DNA of 64,000 bases from Mycobacterium shinjukuense (GTDB lineage Bacteria; Actinomycetota; Actinomycetes; Mycobacteriales; Mycobacteriaceae), in assembly GCF_010730055.1 (NCBI RefSeq), contig NZ_AP022575.1, positions 2,604,001-2,668,000 of the forward strand. Reading direction: 5' to 3'. Of this stretch, positions 9,352 through 18,394 are shown in pieces. Numbering within the stretch: the stretch's first letter is position 1; each line of letters starts with the position of its first letter. Under the pieces are notes generated by a model. It had not been told where the DNA came from and searched no databases. It worked only from the letters and a program-made list of their open reading frames with translations. The translations under genes were made by a program, and so were the position numbers.

Positions 9352-9580
9352 GAGCGCAAATCCTTTCACTGAGACCACCACAGGCCCACCCGCACCAAGA
9401 CCCGCTCGCGTACCTTGACTCAGGAAATCGGCCTCATCACGCGACCTGCCCCGCAAACGTTAATTGACTCCCCGCCGAAGATCCGCGGTTCCGCAAAACC
9501 CGCTGCACCATCTGCAACAACGACAACCCGGCGGCGACCGCTCACCGATGCGACGGAGCACCCCCCAAGCGAGGGCGAAA

Positions 9581-11461
9581 CTAGGGCCGGCCGAAGAAGC
9601 CCGCCTGGTTATCGCCCTGGTTGAAGCCACCCGAGCTATTGTCGCCGGAGTTCGAGAATCCGGAGTTGAAATCGCCCGTATGCCCGACGCCGGACCCAAA
9701 CGTGCCCGAGTTATTAATGCCCGTCATGAACGAGCCGGTGTTGCCGAAGCCCGTATTGATGAAGCCCGTGTTATTGAAGCCCACGAGCCCGATGCCCATA
9801 TTCCGGAAGCCCGAGGTCACGTCGCCAATCGTGTCGACGTTCTGGAAACCAGAGACACCGCCAAAAACACCCCCATTGGTGTTATAGAAGCCCGAGACGT
9901 TGGTGCCGGTGTTGCCGAAGCCCGACACCGTACCGGGCTGGTCGACCGCGCTGCCAATGCCGGTGTTCACATCCCCCGCATTGAACAGGCCGGTGTTGAG
10001 ATCACCAGAGTTCCCGAAGCCGGTGTTCAGGCTGCCGGAGTTGAACGAGCCGGTGTTTCCGCCGAACCCGACGGCCGCGCCACCGGCGTTGAAATCACCG
10101 GTGTTGCTGTTGCCCGCGTTCCCGGAACCCATGTTGTTACTACCGGCGTTGCCGATACCCACGTTCTCGAAGCCGCCGTTGCTGAACCCGAAGTTCTGGT
10201 TGCCGCCGTTGCCGAAGCCGGTGTTGATCGAGCCGCCGTTCCAGAAGCCGGTGTTGACGTTCCCCGCGTTGCCGAAGCCGGTGTTGCCATCGCCGGAGTT
10301 GAAGAAACCCACATTCCCGTTACCGGAATTGAAGAACCCAATATTATTGTTCCCCGAGTTCCCGAAACCCATATTCCCGACACCCGAGTTCAACGCGCCA
10401 ATCCCCACCAGATTATCCCCGGTGAGCCCAATACCGATATTGTTGTTACCGTTGTTGCCCAGACCGAAATTATTGTTACCCAGATTCCCAAACCCGACAT
10501 TGGAAAACCCGTTGTTCCCGCTGCCCAGGTTGAACGAACCGAAGTTACCATTGCCGAAGTTGGTGCCGCCGACGTTGCCGCTGCCCCGGTTCCCATCACC
10601 GTCGAAGTTTCCAAAACCAAAGTTCCCGTTGCCTACGAAGTTCCCGCCGCCGAGGTTGAGATTACCGAAATTCCCCCAGCCGAGGTTGGTGTTACCGATG
10701 TTTCCGGAGCCCAGGTTGGCAAAACCGAAGTTCCCACCGCCGAGGTTCAGGTTGCCGATATTGCCCCCACCCAGATTCAGATTGCCGAAGTTACCGCTGC
10801 CCAGGTTCAACACCCCGGTGTTGCCCCCACCCAGGTTCCAGCTGCCGATGTTGCCCAGCCCGGTGTTGAGGGCCGGCGGGGTGAACTGGGCCACCGCGGC
10901 CACCGGCCCCGCGGCCACCACCTGACCCAACCCCGGCAACCCCTGCAGCAACTGCTGCCAGGACGGCAACGCCGCCGCCGCCGCCGACGCCCCACCGTGA
11001 TAGCCCACCATCGCGGCCACATCGGCGGCCCACATCTGCTCATACAGCGCCTCAGCGGCCGCAATCGCCGGCGCGTTCTGCCCAAACAGATTCGTCAACA
11101 CCAACTGCACCAACGCATTCCGATTGGCCGCCACCACCACCGGCGGAACCGTCGCCGCCCGCGCGGCCTCAAACGCGGCCGCCACCGCCTTGGCCTGCGC
11201 CGCCGCCCCCGCCGCCCGCGCCGCCGCCGCGCTCAACCACCCCGCATACGGCGCCGCCGCCGCCGCCATCGCCGCCGCCGCCGGCCCCTGCCACGCCTGA
11301 CCGGCCAACCCCGAGGTCACCGACGCAAACGACGACGCCGCCAACCCCAACTCATCAGCCAACCCACCCCAGGCCGCCGCCGCCGTCAACATCGGCGCCG
11401 ACCCCGCACCGGTAAACATCCGCAACGAATTAACCTCCGGCGGCAACACCGAAAAGTTCAT
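9581..11461 (-). CDS. PPE family protein, MPTR subgroup (second copy)
   Basis: 626 residues, ATG start with AAAGGGG upstream. The PPE domain (residues 1–180) is almost identical at DNA level to those of the two following PPE genes. Past about residue 190 it has its own set of repeats, for example VGNGNFGFGNFDGDGNRGSG, but rejoins near identity for long blocks. It ends with the SGFFNQ-type MPTR tail AGFFGRP. Its 5' flank (11,462–11,610) is homologous to that of the frameshifted PPE copy (18,180–18,330). Paralogue of PPE53 produced by local duplication and probably homogenised by gene conversion. Confidence 0.9.
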   Translation of the reverse strand: MNFSVLPPEVNSLRMFTGAGSAPMLTAAAAWGGLADELGLAASSFASVTSGLAGQAWQGPAAAAMAAAAAPYAGWLSAAAARAAGAAAQAKAVAAAFEAARAATVPPVVVAANRNALVQLVLTNLFGQNAPAIAAAEALYEQMWAADVAAMVGYHGGASAAAAALPSWQQLLQGLPGLGQVVAAGPVAAVAQFTPPALNTGLGNIGSWNLGGGNTGVLNLGSGNFGNLNLGGGNIGNLNLGGGNFGFANLGSGNIGNTNLGWGNFGNLNLGGGNFVGNGNFGFGNFDGDGNRGSGNVGGTNFGNGNFGSFNLGSGNNGFSNVGFGNLGNNNFGLGNNGNNNIGIGLTGDNLVGIGALNSGVGNMGFGNSGNNNIGFFNSGNGNVGFFNSGDGNTGFGNAGNVNTGFWNGGSINTGFGNGGNQNFGFSNGGFENVGIGNAGSNNMGSGNAGNSNTGDFNAGGAAVGFGGNTGSFNSGSLNTGFGNSGDLNTGLFNAGDVNTGIGSAVDQPGTVSGFGNTGTNVSGFYNTNGGVFGGVSGFQNVDTIGDVTSGFRNMGIGLVGFNNTGFINTGFGNTGSFMTGINNSGTFGSGVGHTGDFNSGFSNSGDNSSGGFNQGDNQAGFFGRP

Positions 11462-11748
11462 CAGGCCATCCCCTTTCCGTAGGTAGTCACCAAACGTCCC
11501 TCCCCGGGCCGCAGCTCCCGCCCTACAGCCGGTCGCACATCATTCCACCCGTGCGCACAAACATTAGGCAAATCGTCGCGCGAACATCCGTATTTTTGGT
11601 CGAATCTTTGTGCATTTTGCCCAATCGACGCGCGCCGCGTTGAGCCCGTCCCGGACCCAGCCATCAGTCGCCGTGGCCCGTGTGGTCGAGGCCGGCCTGG
11701 GACCTGTGTCACAAGCCCGGCGGCGTCGGCACCCCGGCAGGATAGGGC

Positions 11749-12010
11749 TCAGCTTCCGGTGTTGGGCCGTTTCGTCGCGATGTGGAAAGCCTCAGCGGCA
11801 GAACGGATCTCGGCCAACCTCTCGGGATTCGACAACAGCGCGGTCATCGCGAACTCGACGATCTCGGCCGGGCTCACCGCAAATTCGGGCAGTGCCAGCG
11901 CGTCGAACAGCGCCTGCACCAACCTGGCGGCCGAAAGCGGATTCATCGCGCGGAGATCGCCCTCGTCCTGCCCGGTCTGGATCAAGCCGACGAGCGCGCG
12001 CTCCAACTCG
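11749..12010 (-). pseudogene. TetR regulator, 3' fragment
   Basis: About 87 C-terminal codons (from LERALVGLIQ to the stop after KRPNTGS) are nearly identical to the end of the intact TetR gene at 18,395–19,036. Identity stops abruptly near 12,010, inside the codons that in the intact gene read AELERAL. The DNA-binding N-terminus is absent; upstream sequence is unrelated. It is therefore a truncated duplicate, not a functional regulator. It lies upstream of the second PPE gene exactly as the intact TetR lies upstream of the frameshifted PPE gene. Confidence 0.9.
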
Positions 12011-12205
12011 GCCGGGGCCAGCACAGGGTAGAACTGACCACAATCGACGGGGGTGCCCAGCCCATCGGGCACTGAACACGCGAGCGTAAACCTGCACCGG
12101 GTAGGGTCGGGTTCGTGAGCCCTCATGCGACTGCTGCGCTCACGGCACTCCACCCTGGGCTCACCATCTGCCACCGGTGGCCAACACCCCAGCACGCGGG
12201 ATCGT

Positions 12206-14083
12206 TTAGGGCTGGCCGAAGAAGCCCGCCTGGAAATCGCCCTGGTTGAAGCCACCCGAGTCGTTGTCGCCGGAGTTCGAGAATCCGGAGTTGAAGTTAC
12301 CCGAGTGCCCGATGCCGGAATTAAACGTGCCCGAGTTATTCATGCCGGTACTGAACGAGCCGGTGTTGCCGAAGCCCGTGTTGAAGCTGCCCGTGTTGTT
12401 GAAGCCGACGAGCCCGACACCCATGTTCTGGAAGCCCGAGGTCACGGCGCCAATCGTGTCGACATTCTGGAAACCAGAGACACCGCCAAAAACACCCCCA
12501 TTGGTGTTATAGAAGCCCGAGACGTTGGTGCCGGTGTTGCCGAAGCCCGACACCGTACCGGGCTGGTCGACCGCGCTGCCAATGCCGGTGTTCACATCCC
12601 CCGCATTGAACAGGCCGGTGTTGAGATCACCAGAGTTCCCGAAGCCGGTGTTCGTGTTGCCCGCGTTGAATGAGCCGGTGTTACCGCCCAAACCCAACAC
12701 GCCACCGGCGTTGAAATCACCGGTGTTGCTGATGCCCGCGTTCCCGGAACCCATGTTGCTACTACCGGCGTTGCCGATACCCACGTTCTCGAAGCCGCCG
12801 TTGCTGAACCCGAAGTTCTGGTTGCCGCCGTTGCCGAAGCCGGTGTTGGACGAGCCGCCGTTCCAGAAGCCGGTGTTGACGTTCCCCGCGTTGCCGAAGC
12901 CGGTGTTGCCTTCTCCGGAGTTGAAGAAACCCACATTCCCGTTACCGGAATTGAAGAACCCAATATTATTGTTCCCCGAGTTCCCGAAACCCATATTCCC
13001 GACACCCGAGTTCAACGCGCCAATCCCCACCAGATTATCCCCGGTGAGCCCAATACCGATATTGTTGTTACCGTTGTTGCCCAGACCGAAATTATTGTTA
13101 CCCAGATTCCCAAACCCGACATTGGAAAACCCGTTGTTCCCGCTGCCCAGGTTGAACGAACCGAAGTTACCGATACCGATGTTCGTGCTGCCGCGGTTGC
13201 CGCTGCCCAGATTTCCGCTGCCAACGGCGTTTCCGAAACCAAAGTTCCCGTTGCCTACGAAGTTCCCACCGCCGAAGTTCAGATTGCCGTTGTTGCCGCT
13301 GCCGAAGTTGGTGTTACCGATGTTCCCATTGCCCAGGTTGGCAAAACCGAAGTTCCCACCGCCGAGGTTCAGGTTGCCGATATTGCCCCCACCCAGATTC
13401 AGATTGCCGAAGTTACCGCTGCCCAGGTTCAACACCCCGGTGTTGCCCCCACCCAGGTTCCAGCTGCCGATGTTGCCCAGCCCGGTGTTGAGGGCCGGCG
13501 GGGTGAACTGGGCCACCGCGGCCACCGGCCCCGCGGCCACCACCTGACCCAACCCCGGCAACCCCTGCAGCAACTGCTGCCAGGACGGCAACGCCGCCGC
13601 CGCCGCCGACGCCCCACCGTGATAGCCCACCATCGCGGCCACATCGGCGGCCCACATCTGCTCATACAGCGCCTCAGCGGCCGCAATCGCCGGCGCGTTC
13701 TGCCCAAACAGATTCGTCAACACCAACCGCACCAACGCATTCCGATTGGCCGCCACCACCACCGGCGGAACCGTCGCCGCCCGCGCGGCCTCAAACGCGG
13801 CCGCCACCGCCTTGGCCTGCGCCGCCGCCCCCGCCGCCCGCGCCGCCGCCGCGCTCAACCACCCCGCATACGGCGCCGCCGCCGCCGCCATCGCCGCCGC
13901 CGCCGGCCCCTGCCACGCCTGACCGGCCAACCCCGAGGTCACCGACGCAAACGACGACGCCGCCAACCCCAACTCATCAGCCAACCCACCCCAGGCCGCC
14001 GCCGCCGTCAACATCGGCGCCGACCCCGCACCGGTAAACATCCGCAACGAATTAACCTCCGGCGGCAACACCGAAAAGTTCAT
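12206..14083 (-). CDS. PPE family protein, MPTR subgroup (third copy)
   Basis: 625 residues, ATG start with GAAAGGGG upstream. It has an N-terminal PPE domain and MPTR repeats as in the neighbouring copies. From about 12,155 to 14,098 the sequence is nearly identical to 16,255–18,194 (constant offset of 4,100 bases until four missing bases near 17,930–17,960). It is thus the intact twin of the frameshifted copy. Its own promoter region diverges from the other copies beyond 14,100, but weaker similarity (AAATC and GTCAAATCT blocks) persists to about 14,180. Likely a type VII secretion substrate; no specific role known. Confidence 0.9.
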   Translation of the reverse strand: MNFSVLPPEVNSLRMFTGAGSAPMLTAAAAWGGLADELGLAASSFASVTSGLAGQAWQGPAAAAMAAAAAPYAGWLSAAAARAAGAAAQAKAVAAAFEAARAATVPPVVVAANRNALVRLVLTNLFGQNAPAIAAAEALYEQMWAADVAAMVGYHGGASAAAAALPSWQQLLQGLPGLGQVVAAGPVAAVAQFTPPALNTGLGNIGSWNLGGGNTGVLNLGSGNFGNLNLGGGNIGNLNLGGGNFGFANLGNGNIGNTNFGSGNNGNLNFGGGNFVGNGNFGFGNAVGSGNLGSGNRGSTNIGIGNFGSFNLGSGNNGFSNVGFGNLGNNNFGLGNNGNNNIGIGLTGDNLVGIGALNSGVGNMGFGNSGNNNIGFFNSGNGNVGFFNSGEGNTGFGNAGNVNTGFWNGGSSNTGFGNGGNQNFGFSNGGFENVGIGNAGSSNMGSGNAGISNTGDFNAGGVLGLGGNTGSFNAGNTNTGFGNSGDLNTGLFNAGDVNTGIGSAVDQPGTVSGFGNTGTNVSGFYNTNGGVFGGVSGFQNVDTIGAVTSGFQNMGVGLVGFNNTGSFNTGFGNTGSFSTGMNNSGTFNSGIGHSGNFNSGFSNSGDNDSGGFNQGDFQAGFFGQP

Positions 14084-14200
14084 CAGGCCATCCCCTTTCT
14101 TACATCACAAGCCCAACCGCAGGAAAAACTGTGGCATATCGTGACGCAAATCCCGGCGGTTTCCGTCAAATCTGTTGGCACTCCGGACAGATCGGCCTCG

Positions 14201-14305
14201 ATACCGTTTACTTAAGATTACATCCTTGTTATTCTGCTGATGTGCCACCGCAACGCGCTCAACGATCAAGCGGCAGGTCGTCGTGGCCCCTTAAGTAAAC
14301 GGTAT
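14201..14305. repeat. 105-bp cassette with perfect 16-bp inverted termini
   Basis: ATACCGTTTACTTAAG at 14,201–14,216 is repeated exactly in inverted orientation at 14,290–14,305. The interior is too short to code for a transposase. The right end runs into an A/T tract, which is unusual in this GC-rich region. It lies in the 356-base gap between the third PPE gene and the Rieske oxygenase, where the ancestral order would place TetR. The rest of the gap (14,306–14,439) shows no gene I can support. Probably the ends of a lost insertion sequence. Confidence 0.55.
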
Positions 14306-14439
14306 TGAATTTTTTATGGCCTAGCCTCGATTTTTCATGCGGCCACCTCATGGAAATCGTGTGGACCGGGTTCGGGCCAGGTGGTGATGTCGATTGTGGC
14401 ATGCGCGTGTGACAGGTCGCCGGCTGTCGCGCCGGTCGG

Positions 14440-15588
14440 CTAACCACCACCGGACCGGTGGCCAACCAGCGCCGCCGCCAGGTTGCGGTAGAAGGCCAGC
14501 ATCCCGGGTTGTTCTTTCGGGCTGAGATGACCGCGCTGGGCAAAACGCGAGCCCGTCCCCAGCTGCACGGCCTCCAGCCCGAGCCGGTCTTCGTCGTTGA
14601 TCATCGCGGTGAGCAACCGCGCCGTCTGGTCCCTGGCCGCCGGGTCGGCGGCCAGCTCGGGGGTGGTGAGCACGCCGCCGAGCACCTGCACCCGGTCGAT
14701 GCTCTGCGGAATAAAGCCAAACCACACCACCCGCTCGCCGGCGGCCGCCAGCGCGCTGTTGGGAAACGTCCACAACACCGACAGGTTGGCCCGCTGAACC
14801 TCGTTGAGCGGCAACGACTTCGCTTCCGCGGGAAAGGCGAAGGGAACCCTGATGCGCAGCGCCCACGGTGAGTACTGCCGAACGTCCAGGTCGCCGCCGC
14901 CGGGCACCAACGGCTCCAGGGTCTGTCGATGGAGGCCGAGCACGTGGTAGTTCTCGTGGCCGTTTTCCGACGCCAGCTTCCAATTGGCCCGCCATTCCTG
15001 CGACCACGACTCGACCTGCACCATCTCTTCGAGCCGATAGCCGGCGAAATCCTCGTCGGCCAGATCGAGATGGGCCCCGATCGGCTCGGCGTCGCGATCG
15101 AGGTTGACCCACACCAATCCCTTCCAGGTTTCCACTGCAAGCTGAGGAAGCCGGCAATCCCTGGGGTTGAAGTCTTTGTTGCCGGCCATGTGGGGCGCCC
15201 CGCGCAACCGGCCGTCCAGCCCATATCGCCACAGGTGGTACTGGCAGGTCAACGCGTCGGTGCGCCCCGCACCGGTGTCCACCAGCGGCATCAGCCGGTG
15301 CCGACAGATCGGCGAGAGGGCACGCAGTTCGCCGTCGCCGCCCCGCACCACCATGACCAGCTCCCCCGCGATGGAAACCGCGACGTAGTCACCGGTTTCG
15401 GCGAGTTGGTCCACGTGGGCGACCAGCATCCAGGACCGGTTGAAAATCCGTTCCCGCTCCACTTCCCACAACTCCGATGAGCTGTAGGCGGCCGGCGGCA
15501 GGCTCAGCGCCGGTGGCGTGTCGGCGAGGTAACCCCGCATGTCGGTCAGAATGTCTCCGAGCTCGGCTCGGTTATCAGTTGATAACAT
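14440..15588 (-). CDS. Rieske-type aromatic-ring oxygenase alpha subunit
   Basis: 382 residues, the same length as remembered for Rv3161c. The N-terminal Rieske domain has Cys95, His97, Cys115 and His118 (CRH then CQYH). The catalytic domain has WKLASENGHENYHVLGLH, giving iron ligands His215 and His220. The family hydroxylates aromatic substrates using electrons from a separate reductase; none is encoded nearby. In M. tuberculosis the homologue is known to be strongly induced by triclosan-type phenols, suggesting a xenobiotic role. The start sits at the predicted transcription start, between two operator palindromes. A deleted copy lies at 19,047–19,330. Confidence 0.92.
   Translation of the reverse strand: MLSTDNRAELGDILTDMRGYLADTPPALSLPPAAYSSSELWEVERERIFNRSWMLVAHVDQLAETGDYVAVSIAGELVMVVRGGDGELRALSPICRHRLMPLVDTGAGRTDALTCQYHLWRYGLDGRLRGAPHMAGNKDFNPRDCRLPQLAVETWKGLVWVNLDRDAEPIGAHLDLADEDFAGYRLEEMVQVESWSQEWRANWKLASENGHENYHVLGLHRQTLEPLVPGGGDLDVRQYSPWALRIRVPFAFPAEAKSLPLNEVQRANLSVLWTFPNSALAAAGERVVWFGFIPQSIDRVQVLGGVLTTPELAADPAARDQTARLLTAMINDEDRLGLEAVQLGTGSRFAQRGHLSPKEQPGMLAFYRNLAAALVGHRSGGG
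15571..15586. promoter_or_regulatory. TetR-type operator overlapping oxygenase start
   Basis: GTTATCA-GT-TGATAAC is a perfect 7-bp inverted repeat with a 2-base centre. It covers codons 1–6 of the oxygenase, from the G of the ATG onward. With the second palindrome at 15,596–15,613 it shares the half-site GTTATC, so both are probably bound by one repressor. The best candidate is the TetR protein encoded at 18,395–19,036. Confidence 0.7.
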
Positions 15589-15594
15589 GATGCC

Positions 15595-15622
15595 AGGTTA
15601 TCATTCGATAACCACCTGTCAA
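15595..15622 (-). promoter_or_regulatory. Oxygenase promoter with embedded operator, leaderless
   Basis: On the minus strand TTGACA (15,622–15,617) is followed after 16 bases by TAACCT (15,600–15,595). This matches a SigA-type -35 and the mycobacterial TANNNT -10. The ATG lies 6 bases after the -10, so the transcript is predicted to start at or next to the start codon (leaderless). A perfect palindrome, GGTTATC-ATTC-GATAACC at 15,596–15,613, fills the spacer and overlaps the -10, an ideal place for repression. Confidence 0.7.
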
Positions 15623-15653
15623 GGGCGGGCGTGGGCGCACCGGTGGCCGGTGA

Positions 15654-15765
15654 TCAGCCCAGGTATGGGCGGGTGGCCACCCCGTAGATCGCCAGCACCC
15701 CCAGCGGCGCCACCAGCGGCAACCACGGCAGCCGCCGGGGAAACAACGTCGCGACCAACCCGGCG
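15654..15765 (-). pseudogene. 3' fragment of the Rv3162c-type membrane protein
   Basis: The last 37 or so codons and stop match the intact gene at 19,374–19,485 with only a few differences. Similarity ends at 15,765, and nuoN-derived sequence begins about 30 bases later. This is the left partner of the duplication junction. No start or membrane core remains, so it is non-functional. Confidence 0.9.
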
Positions 15766-15794
15766 GCGCGTTCTGGTCGGCGTTACGGTTTCAG

Positions 15795-16239
15795 CGCGGT
15801 GGGCGCCTTCGCCATCGTGGGTCTGATCCGCAAGCCCGACGGGGTCGAGGACGCCGACCTGTCCCACTGGGCCGGGCTGGGTCAGCGCTCACCCATCGTG
15901 GGCGTCATGCTGTCGATGTTTCTGCTGGCCTTCGCCGACATCCCGCTCACGAGTGGCTTCGTCAGCAAATTCGCGGTGTTCAACGCCGCCGCGTCGGGCG
16001 GCGCGGTGCCGCTGGTCGTCATCGGTGTGATCGCGAGCGGGGTGGCCGCCTATTTCTACGTCCGGGTGATCGTGGTGATGTTCTTCACCGAGGGCTCCGC
16101 CGACACCCCGCAGGTGATGGCACCCGGTGTGCTCAGCAAGGCCGCCATCGCGGTGTGCGCCGCCGTCACCGTTGTGCTGGGCATCGTTCCACAGCCGGTG
16201 CTCGATCTGGCCGAGCGCGCCGCGCAGCTCATGCACTGA
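15795..16239 (+). pseudogene. 3' fragment of nuoN
   Basis: About 147 codons equivalent to residues 380–526 of NuoN, co-linear with 6,776–7,220 without indels and ending at the same stop. Differences include N to K, G to D, I to V and V to M changes (for example RKPDGVEDADLS and FADIPLTSGFVS). It lacks the first 380 residues and the operon promoter. It is the right partner of the duplication junction and shows that the duplicated block began inside nuoN. Confidence 0.95.
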
Positions 16240-16305
16240 GAGCACGGCGGGTCCCCGGGCTCACTATCTGCCACCGGTGGCCAACACCCCAGCACGCGGG
16301 ATCGT

Positions 16306-18179
16306 TTAGGGCTGGCCGAAGAAGCCCGCCTGGAAATCGCCCTGGTTGAAGCCACCCGAGTCGTTGTCGCCGGAGTTCGAGAATCCGGAGTTGAAGTTAC
16401 CCGAGTGCCCGATACCGGAATTAAACGTGCCCGAGTTATTCATGCCGGTACTGAACAAGCCGGTGTTGCCGAAGCCCGTGTTGAAGCTGCCCGTGTTGTT
16501 GAAGCCGACGAGCCCGACACCCATGTTCTGGAAGCCCGAGGTCACGGCGCCAATCGTGTCGACATTCTGGAAACCAGAGACACCGCCAAAAACACCCCCA
16601 TTGGTGTTATAGAAGCCCGAGACGTTGGTGCCGGTGTTGCCGAAGCCCGACACCGTACCGGGCTGGTCGACCGCGCTGCCAATGCCGGTGTTCACATCCC
16701 CCGCATTGAACAGGCCGGTGTTGAGATCACCAGAGTTCCCGAAGCCGGTGTTCGTGTTGCCCGCGTTGAATGAGCCGGTGTTACCGCCCAAACCCAACAC
16801 GCCACCGGCGTTGAAATCACCGGTGTTGCTGATGCCCGCGTTCCCGGAACCCATGTTGCTACTACCGGCGTTGCCGATACCCACGTTCTCGAAGCCGCCG
16901 TTGCTGAACCCGAAGTTCTGGTTGCCGCCGTTGCCGAAGCCGGTGTTGGACGAGCCGCCGTTCCAGAAGCCGGTGTTGACGTTCCCCGCGTTGCCGAAGC
17001 CGGTGTTGCCTTCTCCGGAGTTGAAGAAACCCACATTCCCGTTACCGGAATTGAAGAACCCAATATTATTGTTCCCCGAGTTCCCGAAACCCATATTCCC
17101 GACACCCGAGTTCAACGCGCCAATCCCCACCAGATTATCCCCGGTGAGCCCAATACCGATATTGTTGTTACCGTTGTTGCCCAGACCGAAATTATTGTTA
17201 CCCAGATTCCCAAACCCGACATTGGAAAACCCGTTGTTCCCGCTGCCCAGGTTGAACGAACCGAAGTTACCGATACCGATGTTCGTGCTGCCGCGGTTGC
17301 CGCTGCCCAGATTTCCGCTGCCAACGGCGTTTCCGAAACCAAAGTTCCCGTTGCCTACGAAGTTCCCACCGCCGAAGTTCAGATTGCCGTTGTTGCCGCT
17401 GCCGAAGTTGGTGTTACCGATGTTCCCATTGCCCAGGTTGGCAAAACCGAAGTTCCCACCGCCGAGGTTCAGGTTGCCGATATTGCCCCCACCCAGATTC
17501 AGATTGCCGAAGTTACCGCTGCCCAGGTTCAACACCCCGGTGTTGCCCCCACCCAGGTTCCAGCTGCCGATGTTGCCCAGCCCGGTGTTGAGGGCCGGCG
17601 GGGTGAACTGGGCCACCGCGGCCACCGGCCCCGCGGCCACCACCTGACCCAACCCCGGCAACCCCTGCAGCAACTGCTGCCAGGACGGCAACGCCGCCGC
17701 CGCCGCCGACGCCCCACCGTGATAGCCCACCATCGCGGCCACATCGGCGGCCCACATCTGCTCATACAGCGCCTCAGCGGCCGCAATCGCCGGCGCGTTC
17801 TGCCCAAACAGATTCGTCAACACCAACCGCACCAACGCATTCCGATTGGCCGCCACCACCACCGGCGGAACCGTCGCCGCCCGCGCGGCCTCAAACGCGG
17901 CCGCCACCGCCTTGGCCTGCGCCGCCGCCCCGCCGCCCGCGCCGCCGCCGCTCAACCACCCGCATACGGCGCCGCCGCCGCCGCCATCGCCGCCGCCGCC
18001 GGCCCCTGCCACGCCTGACCGGCCAACCCCGAGGTCACCGACGCAAACGACGACGCCGCCAACCCCAACTCATCAGCCAACCCACCCCAGGCCGCCGCCG
18101 CCGTCAACATCGGCGCCGACCCCGCACCGGTAAACATCCGCAACGAATTAACCTCCGGCGGCAACACCGAAAAGTTCAT
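16306..18179 (-). pseudogene. PPE family protein, MPTR subgroup (fourth copy, frameshifted)
   Basis: Twin of the gene at 12,206–14,083. The N-terminal 76 residues read from the ATG at 18,179 and then run out of frame near 17,960; the remaining 545 or so residues continue in another frame. Compared with the intact twin, four bases are missing in three places within about 35 bases of GC-rich sequence (near 17,928, 17,951 and 17,960). Outside this patch the two genes are nearly identical and open. Either a recent inactivation or a sequencing error in a hard GC tract; I favour the latter. Confidence 0.85.
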
Positions 18180-18394
18180 CAGGCCATCCCCTTTCCGTAG
18201 GTAGTCACCAAACGTCCCTCCCCGGGCCGCAGCTCCCGCCCTACAGCCGGTCGCGCACATCGCTGCGCCCGTGTGCACAAACACTAGGCAAATCGCCACG
18301 CAAAGATCGGTATTTTCGTCAAATCTTGTTGCATTTCGCAATCGGGACCCGGCACCTCGATCCCGCCCCGTACCGAGCCCCGGCAGGATAGGGC

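Noticed and set aside
9464..11482. Long plus-strand frame opposite the second PPE gene
   Set aside because: It is the antisense shadow of MPTR repeats; the repetitive GC pattern keeps several frames open. The protein is Arg/Ala/Val monotony with no domain, while the minus strand encodes a clear PPE protein.
12114..12144. CGTGAGC/GCTCACG palindrome upstream of the third PPE gene's 3' end
   Set aside because: Only 7 bp with a 17-base loop in a GC-rich context, no T-tract and no promoter nearby; expected by chance.
14259..14543. Possible short gene downstream of the Rieske oxygenase
   Set aside because: The frame crosses the oxygenase stop and the inverted-repeat cassette, lacks a ribosome-binding site, and has no similarity I can name.
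7561..18179. MPTR repeats considered as a CRISPR array or satellite DNA
   Set aside because: The repeat period is about 15 bases, in frame and encoding NxGxGNxG peptides; there are no spacers and no cas genes.
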